Below are positions 22,133-24,789 of a DNA stretch of 24,789 nucleotides, piece by piece (within the stretch, counting starts at the first letter, position 1; every line of letters starts with the position of its first letter). The notes below the pieces were generated by a model that worked only from the letters and a program-made list of their open reading frames with translations, was not told the origin of the DNA and searched no databases. The position numbers were made by a program, and so were the translations under genes. The DNA lies in NCBI GenBank assembly GCA_964651385.1, contig CAZYYM010000050.1, forward strand, positions 1-24,789. Direction: 5' to 3'. Origin of the DNA: GCA-001735895 sp964651385. GTDB taxonomy: Bacteria; Pseudomonadota; Gammaproteobacteria; GCA-001735895.

Positions 22133-22900
22133 GTGAATCCGGCAACGCATTTAAAATATCCTGTCGATGCAGATAAGCTACTGGACGAAATTGCCAGAGA
22201 TTTGCCGTTGGCCAATTTCCTCTATCTGGGTTCGTCCAAGGTTATGCAATTGTTGTCGGCTATCGCCTGCAGCGCCATCGGGGACGATCCCCTATTTCTG
22301 GAAAGCTGGAACAGCCTCGAGGAAGATCGGTACATGGCCGACGGTGGTAAATACCGCAAACGCCGGCATGCCACCTTTGCCACCCGGTATGCGGGTGATC
22401 AGCCTTTGCTGATGCCCCGCCAGGCACATTATCAATCGCGCCGCTACAATGGGCTCAATGGCGGCGTGGCTCGATATTTTGCACCGATACTGATTGATCT
22501 CTTGAACAGCCGTACGCTTGCTGCATTACTGGAAATGGGCCATCGACTGTTCAGTCGCATGACCGGCAATCACCGTTGGCACATTGAGTTGCATCAGTTT
22601 CGTATCGAGGCTCGGGATGGTCAACAGGGTAATCCGACGCCGGAAGGGATTCATCGAGATGGCGTCGATTTTGTCATGGTGGTGATGATAAAGCGCGTCA
22701 ATATTAGCAGCGGTGCAACTACTATCTTTAATCTCGATAATCAACTGGTTGGCGAGTTCACTTTGTTGAATGCCTTTGATATGGCGTTAGTGAATGACCA
22801 GCGGGTCTATCATGGGGTGACGCCGATCACACAACTTGTTGATGACGAGGAAGCATATCGGGATGTTTTGGTCATCACTTTTAAGGCGCATTGGGCGTAA
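22133..22900 (+). CDS. Fe(II)/2-oxoglutarate dioxygenase of the isoleucine-dioxygenase type (PF10014)
   Basis: A 255-residue cytoplasmic oxygenase of the 2OG-Fe dioxygenase family whose studied members hydroxylate free amino acids such as isoleucine. The iron ligands are visible as HRD (His174, Asp176) in GIHRDGVDFVMV and His227 in RVYHGVTPI; Arg243 in YRDVLVITF is placed to bind 2-oxoglutarate. It starts with GTG at 22133 preceded by GGGAAG; no earlier start is better. It is not TauD: the fold family and motif spacing differ. Its position 85 bases after tpa suggests shared control, with a small amino acid or amine as substrate (inference). The substrate is unknown. Confidence 0.85.
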   Translation: MNPATHLKYPVDADKLLDEIARDLPLANFLYLGSSKVMQLLSAIACSAIGDDPLFLESWNSLEEDRYMADGGKYRKRRHATFATRYAGDQPLLMPRQAHYQSRRYNGLNGGVARYFAPILIDLLNSRTLAALLEMGHRLFSRMTGNHRWHIELHQFRIEARDGQQGNPTPEGIHRDGVDFVMVVMIKRVNISSGATTIFNLDNQLVGEFTLLNAFDMALVNDQRVYHGVTPITQLVDDEEAYRDVLVITFKAHWA

Positions 22901-23075
22901 ATTTCACCGGCGATACCGGAAAATGCCTTCGCAGGGCCTGCCGGGTTCTGAACTTAATCCGAATTTTGACGACTAATTTCATACCAAAACATTTTATTGA
23001 ATGTTGGTGGATGGCATGAAGACCCAGTTGCCCCGTGAATGATATCAACCTCTGAATTGAGATAGCATTGGTAAA

Positions 23076-23477
23076 ATGAATACGAAAAGTGTTGAGCCGG
23101 AACAATTACTGATCACATTAAAGGGAAATTCACCTAACTTTTTTCAACAGATACTTAATGTTAATGCTGCTCCGGTAACACTATCCTATCTATTCCATAA
23201 CATCCGTAATTATGCGCTTGCTACACCTATAGTGATTGCAGGACTATGGTTATTAACCGAAGGTAATACACTTTTTGACGTGCCTTATATCAATATTATA
23301 TTCGGTATTCATATTCTGATCTGCGGACTTATATTAATCGGGCTAAATTTTATTCACTCAATACTCACTTTTTCTAAAAGCCCGGGAAGGTCCTGGCCGG
23401 CTTATATCATTTTTATTACATTGCTTGTTAGTACAGCCGAAGTAGTGTGGATCAGTTTCTGGAAATTATATGGTTGA
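23076..23477 (+). CDS. Small membrane protein of unknown function
   Basis: A 133-residue protein not assigned to a family. A polar N-terminus (about 1-45) is followed by three hydrophobic stretches at roughly 47-63, 72-95 and 108-128, so it is probably an inner-membrane protein. The ATG at 23076 lacks a strong ribosome site. Base composition is more AT-rich than the genes to its left. It stands 175 bases after the oxygenase, a gap with only small GC-rich dyads (near 22909-22940), and 102 bases before the LpxR-like gene. A role in the envelope together with that neighbour is possible but unsupported. Confidence 0.65.
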   Translation: MNTKSVEPEQLLITLKGNSPNFFQQILNVNAAPVTLSYLFHNIRNYALATPIVIAGLWLLTEGNTLFDVPYINIIFGIHILICGLILIGLNFIHSILTFSKSPGRSWPAYIIFITLLVSTAEVVWISFWKLYG

Positions 23478-23579
23478 ACAAAATCTGGCGTTAAAAAATG
23501 TACTGATAGTGAATATTCAGGGCGTATGACATTTGAGATTTTCTCATAGAAAGGGAGTAATTGCTTCCGGATACGCGCG

Positions 23580-24617
23580 ATGACAATCGGGAGAAACAAG
23601 GTTTTTCGAATCATCATCAGTCACTGCGGTTTACGAATTGCTTGGGTTTTATTATTGATAATAACGGCCAATGCCGGTGCGATGGACAAGTCCCGAAGTT
23701 TTATCACGTTTACTTTTGAAAATGACATCTTTGTCGGCGATGATGATGGCTACACCAATGGCATGGGGGTTACTTTCGGCCACGGGCCATTCGAAGCATT
23801 TGACAACCATAATCTACCGGGCTGGATCAACTGGTTAATCGAGGATACTTATATTGCCACTATGCCTCAGAAAAAACGGGGCGTTGCGCATATGTTTTTC
23901 CAGCGCATGCAAACTCCGGAAAACCTTAGCGAAAAAGAATTAATCGGCGATGATGTTCCATACGCCGGTTTATTGGCCTGGCAAGGTACCCTGTATGCAT
24001 GGGACGACCAGGTAGCCGACCGCCTTTCGCTATATCTTGGGGCGGTGGGCCCTGTTACCCTTGCCGAGCAGACGCAATCTATCATACACGATCTTGGTGA
24101 CGCCGATGAGCCTCAAGGCTGGGATAATCAAATTGGTAACGAACCGATTTTTAAAGTCGAAATCCAGCGAGTGTGGCGCCTTTATCATCCCGAAGGCAAG
24201 GGCAATCAATTTGATATCCTCGGTCTGTGGGGGGCGGGAATTGGAAATCTTGAATCAGCCACAAAGGCCGGGTTTGCTGTAAGATGGGGCATGAATTTAC
24301 CCCACAACTTCCAGGCCTTTGCGATTCAGACCGACAGGCAAATCAATCCGCTTTCCCTGGCACCTGATGAAAATTTCTACCTGTTTTTTGCCGGCAGGGC
24401 AGGCGTGGTATTTAACAATATCCTGATCGATGGGAACAGTTTTAAGGAGAGCCACTCTGTTCCCCTTGAGCATAGTCAAAACCAGGTATCTGCGGGTGTG
24501 GTATGGGGTTCGCTACACAGCGCTTTTGTATTTCAGGTTTCATCCACAAGTTCGGATACCAAAATCATAGATAATCGGGATGCTTTCGGGGCGTTAAGCA
24601 TGACTTACCGGTTTTAA
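23580..24617 (+). CDS. lpxR: LpxR-like outer-membrane lipid A 3'-O-deacylase (DUF2219)
   Basis: A 345-residue outer-membrane beta-barrel enzyme that removes the 3'-acyloxyacyl chain of lipid A in characterised members. It has an N-terminal signal (AWVLLLIITANAGA, cleavage near residue 34). The family signature FENDIFVGDDDGYTNG at 46-61 includes the Asn48-Asp49 pair equivalent to the catalytic/calcium residues of Salmonella LpxR. DDVPYAGLLAWQGTLY and GWDNQIGNEP follow, and the C-terminal Phe is typical of barrels inserted by Bam. It would change outer-membrane charge or immunogenic shape. The ATG at 23580 has no strong ribosome site; a later start is possible but would shorten the signal peptide. 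The family is clear; activity on lipid A is by homology. Confidence 0.82.
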   Translation: MTIGRNKVFRIIISHCGLRIAWVLLLIITANAGAMDKSRSFITFTFENDIFVGDDDGYTNGMGVTFGHGPFEAFDNHNLPGWINWLIEDTYIATMPQKKRGVAHMFFQRMQTPENLSEKELIGDDVPYAGLLAWQGTLYAWDDQVADRLSLYLGAVGPVTLAEQTQSIIHDLGDADEPQGWDNQIGNEPIFKVEIQRVWRLYHPEGKGNQFDILGLWGAGIGNLESATKAGFAVRWGMNLPHNFQAFAIQTDRQINPLSLAPDENFYLFFAGRAGVVFNNILIDGNSFKESHSVPLEHSQNQVSAGVVWGSLHSAFVFQVSSTSSDTKIIDNRDAFGALSMTYRF

Positions 24618-24632
24618 AGTTTGCCTCCTAAA

Positions 24633-24789
24633 ATGAAAAAAAAGACATCCTTTACCAAATTGTTATTACCTCCCGCCCAGTATATTTTTAATAGCCCCTT
24701 TCTTGCCGCGCTATTAGTTGGCACCGCAATTCATCTATTTTTTTACATTAGTCAATTGCTGGCTACGGGCCATTCTTACTTTGACTCAC
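24633..24789 (+). CDS. N-terminal part of an unidentified membrane protein (3' end outside window)
   Basis: From the ATG at 24633, 15 bases after the LpxR-like stop, the frame stays open to the window edge for 52 codons. The start is MKKKTSFTKLLLPPAQYIFN, followed by one hydrophobic segment (about 22-45, LAALLVGTAIHLFFYISQLL). The close spacing suggests co-transcription with the lipid A deacylase. No family can be named from this length. The ribosome site is weak. Confidence 0.5.
   Translation, partial: MKKKTSFTKLLLPPAQYIFNSPFLAALLVGTAIHLFFYISQLLATGHSYFDS

Noticed and set aside
22133..22900. TauD-type taurine dioxygenase
   Set aside because: The protein has the PF10014 pattern (HRDGVDF and YHGVTPI) and not the TauD HxD...H spacing and length; the taurine link is only by neighbourhood.
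1..24789. CRISPR arrays, tRNA or rRNA genes, prophage or integrase modules
   Set aside because: No regularly spaced repeats, tRNA-like cloverleaf ends, rRNA-like stretches or phage-type proteins were seen.

Overview
The window looks like chromosomal DNA of a free-living, probably marine or coastal gammaproteobacterium. The evidence is indirect: no rRNA or tRNA is present, GC content is moderate, the protein families are typically proteobacterial, and there is an outer-membrane lipid A deacylase of the LpxR family. It is an accessory nutrient-scavenging region built around C2 amino-phosphonates and probably C2 amino-sulfonates.

Layout. (1) Positions 1-1110: the tail of an unidentified gene, then a RAYT/Y1 (HUH) transposase gene bracketed by imperfect 20-bp inverted repeats. 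(2) 1196-8689: a 2-aminoethylphosphonate (2-AEP) catabolic block. On the minus strand are phnY (phosphonoacetaldehyde dehydrogenase), phnA (phosphonoacetate hydrolase) and a LysR regulator. Diverging on the plus strand are phnW (2-AEP:pyruvate aminotransferase) and a large DMGDH-like flavoprotein fused to a GcvT folate domain. The promoters of phnA and phnW share the 10-mer ATATCGATTT at the same distance from their -10 boxes, which suggests one regulator controls both arms. (3) 8846-16664: uptake genes. These are a Tat-exported PotD-like binding protein without its own permease, a 301-bp leader that can fold into a three-way junction with a pseudoknot, and a complete Dpp/Opp-type ABC transporter (binding protein, two permeases, two ATPases; the last three genes are very tightly packed). 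(4) 16840-18900: a MotA/TolQ-like and MotB/OmpA-like pair, a proton-driven motor of unknown purpose. (5) 18952-22900: a MocR/TauR-type regulator divergent from a taurine:pyruvate-aminotransferase-like gene, followed by an isoleucine-dioxygenase-type (PF10014) Fe/2OG oxygenase. (6) 23076-end: a small membrane protein, an LpxR-like lipid A deacylase and the start of another membrane protein.

How it may work together. Known pathway: PhnW turns 2-AEP into phosphonoacetaldehyde, PhnY oxidises it to phosphonoacetate, and PhnA cleaves that to acetate and phosphate. Inference: the flavoprotein-GcvT fusion may first remove N-methyl groups from methylated 2-AEP, and one or both transport systems may bring such amines in. 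The tauR-tpa pair handles the sulfonate analogue of 2-AEP or a related amine.

The most novel-looking element is the structured leader at about 10089-10302, upstream of the Dpp-type operon. Its closing stem and a Shine-Dalgarno-sequestering helix use overlapping bases, as in a riboswitch, and I do not recognise it as a known class.
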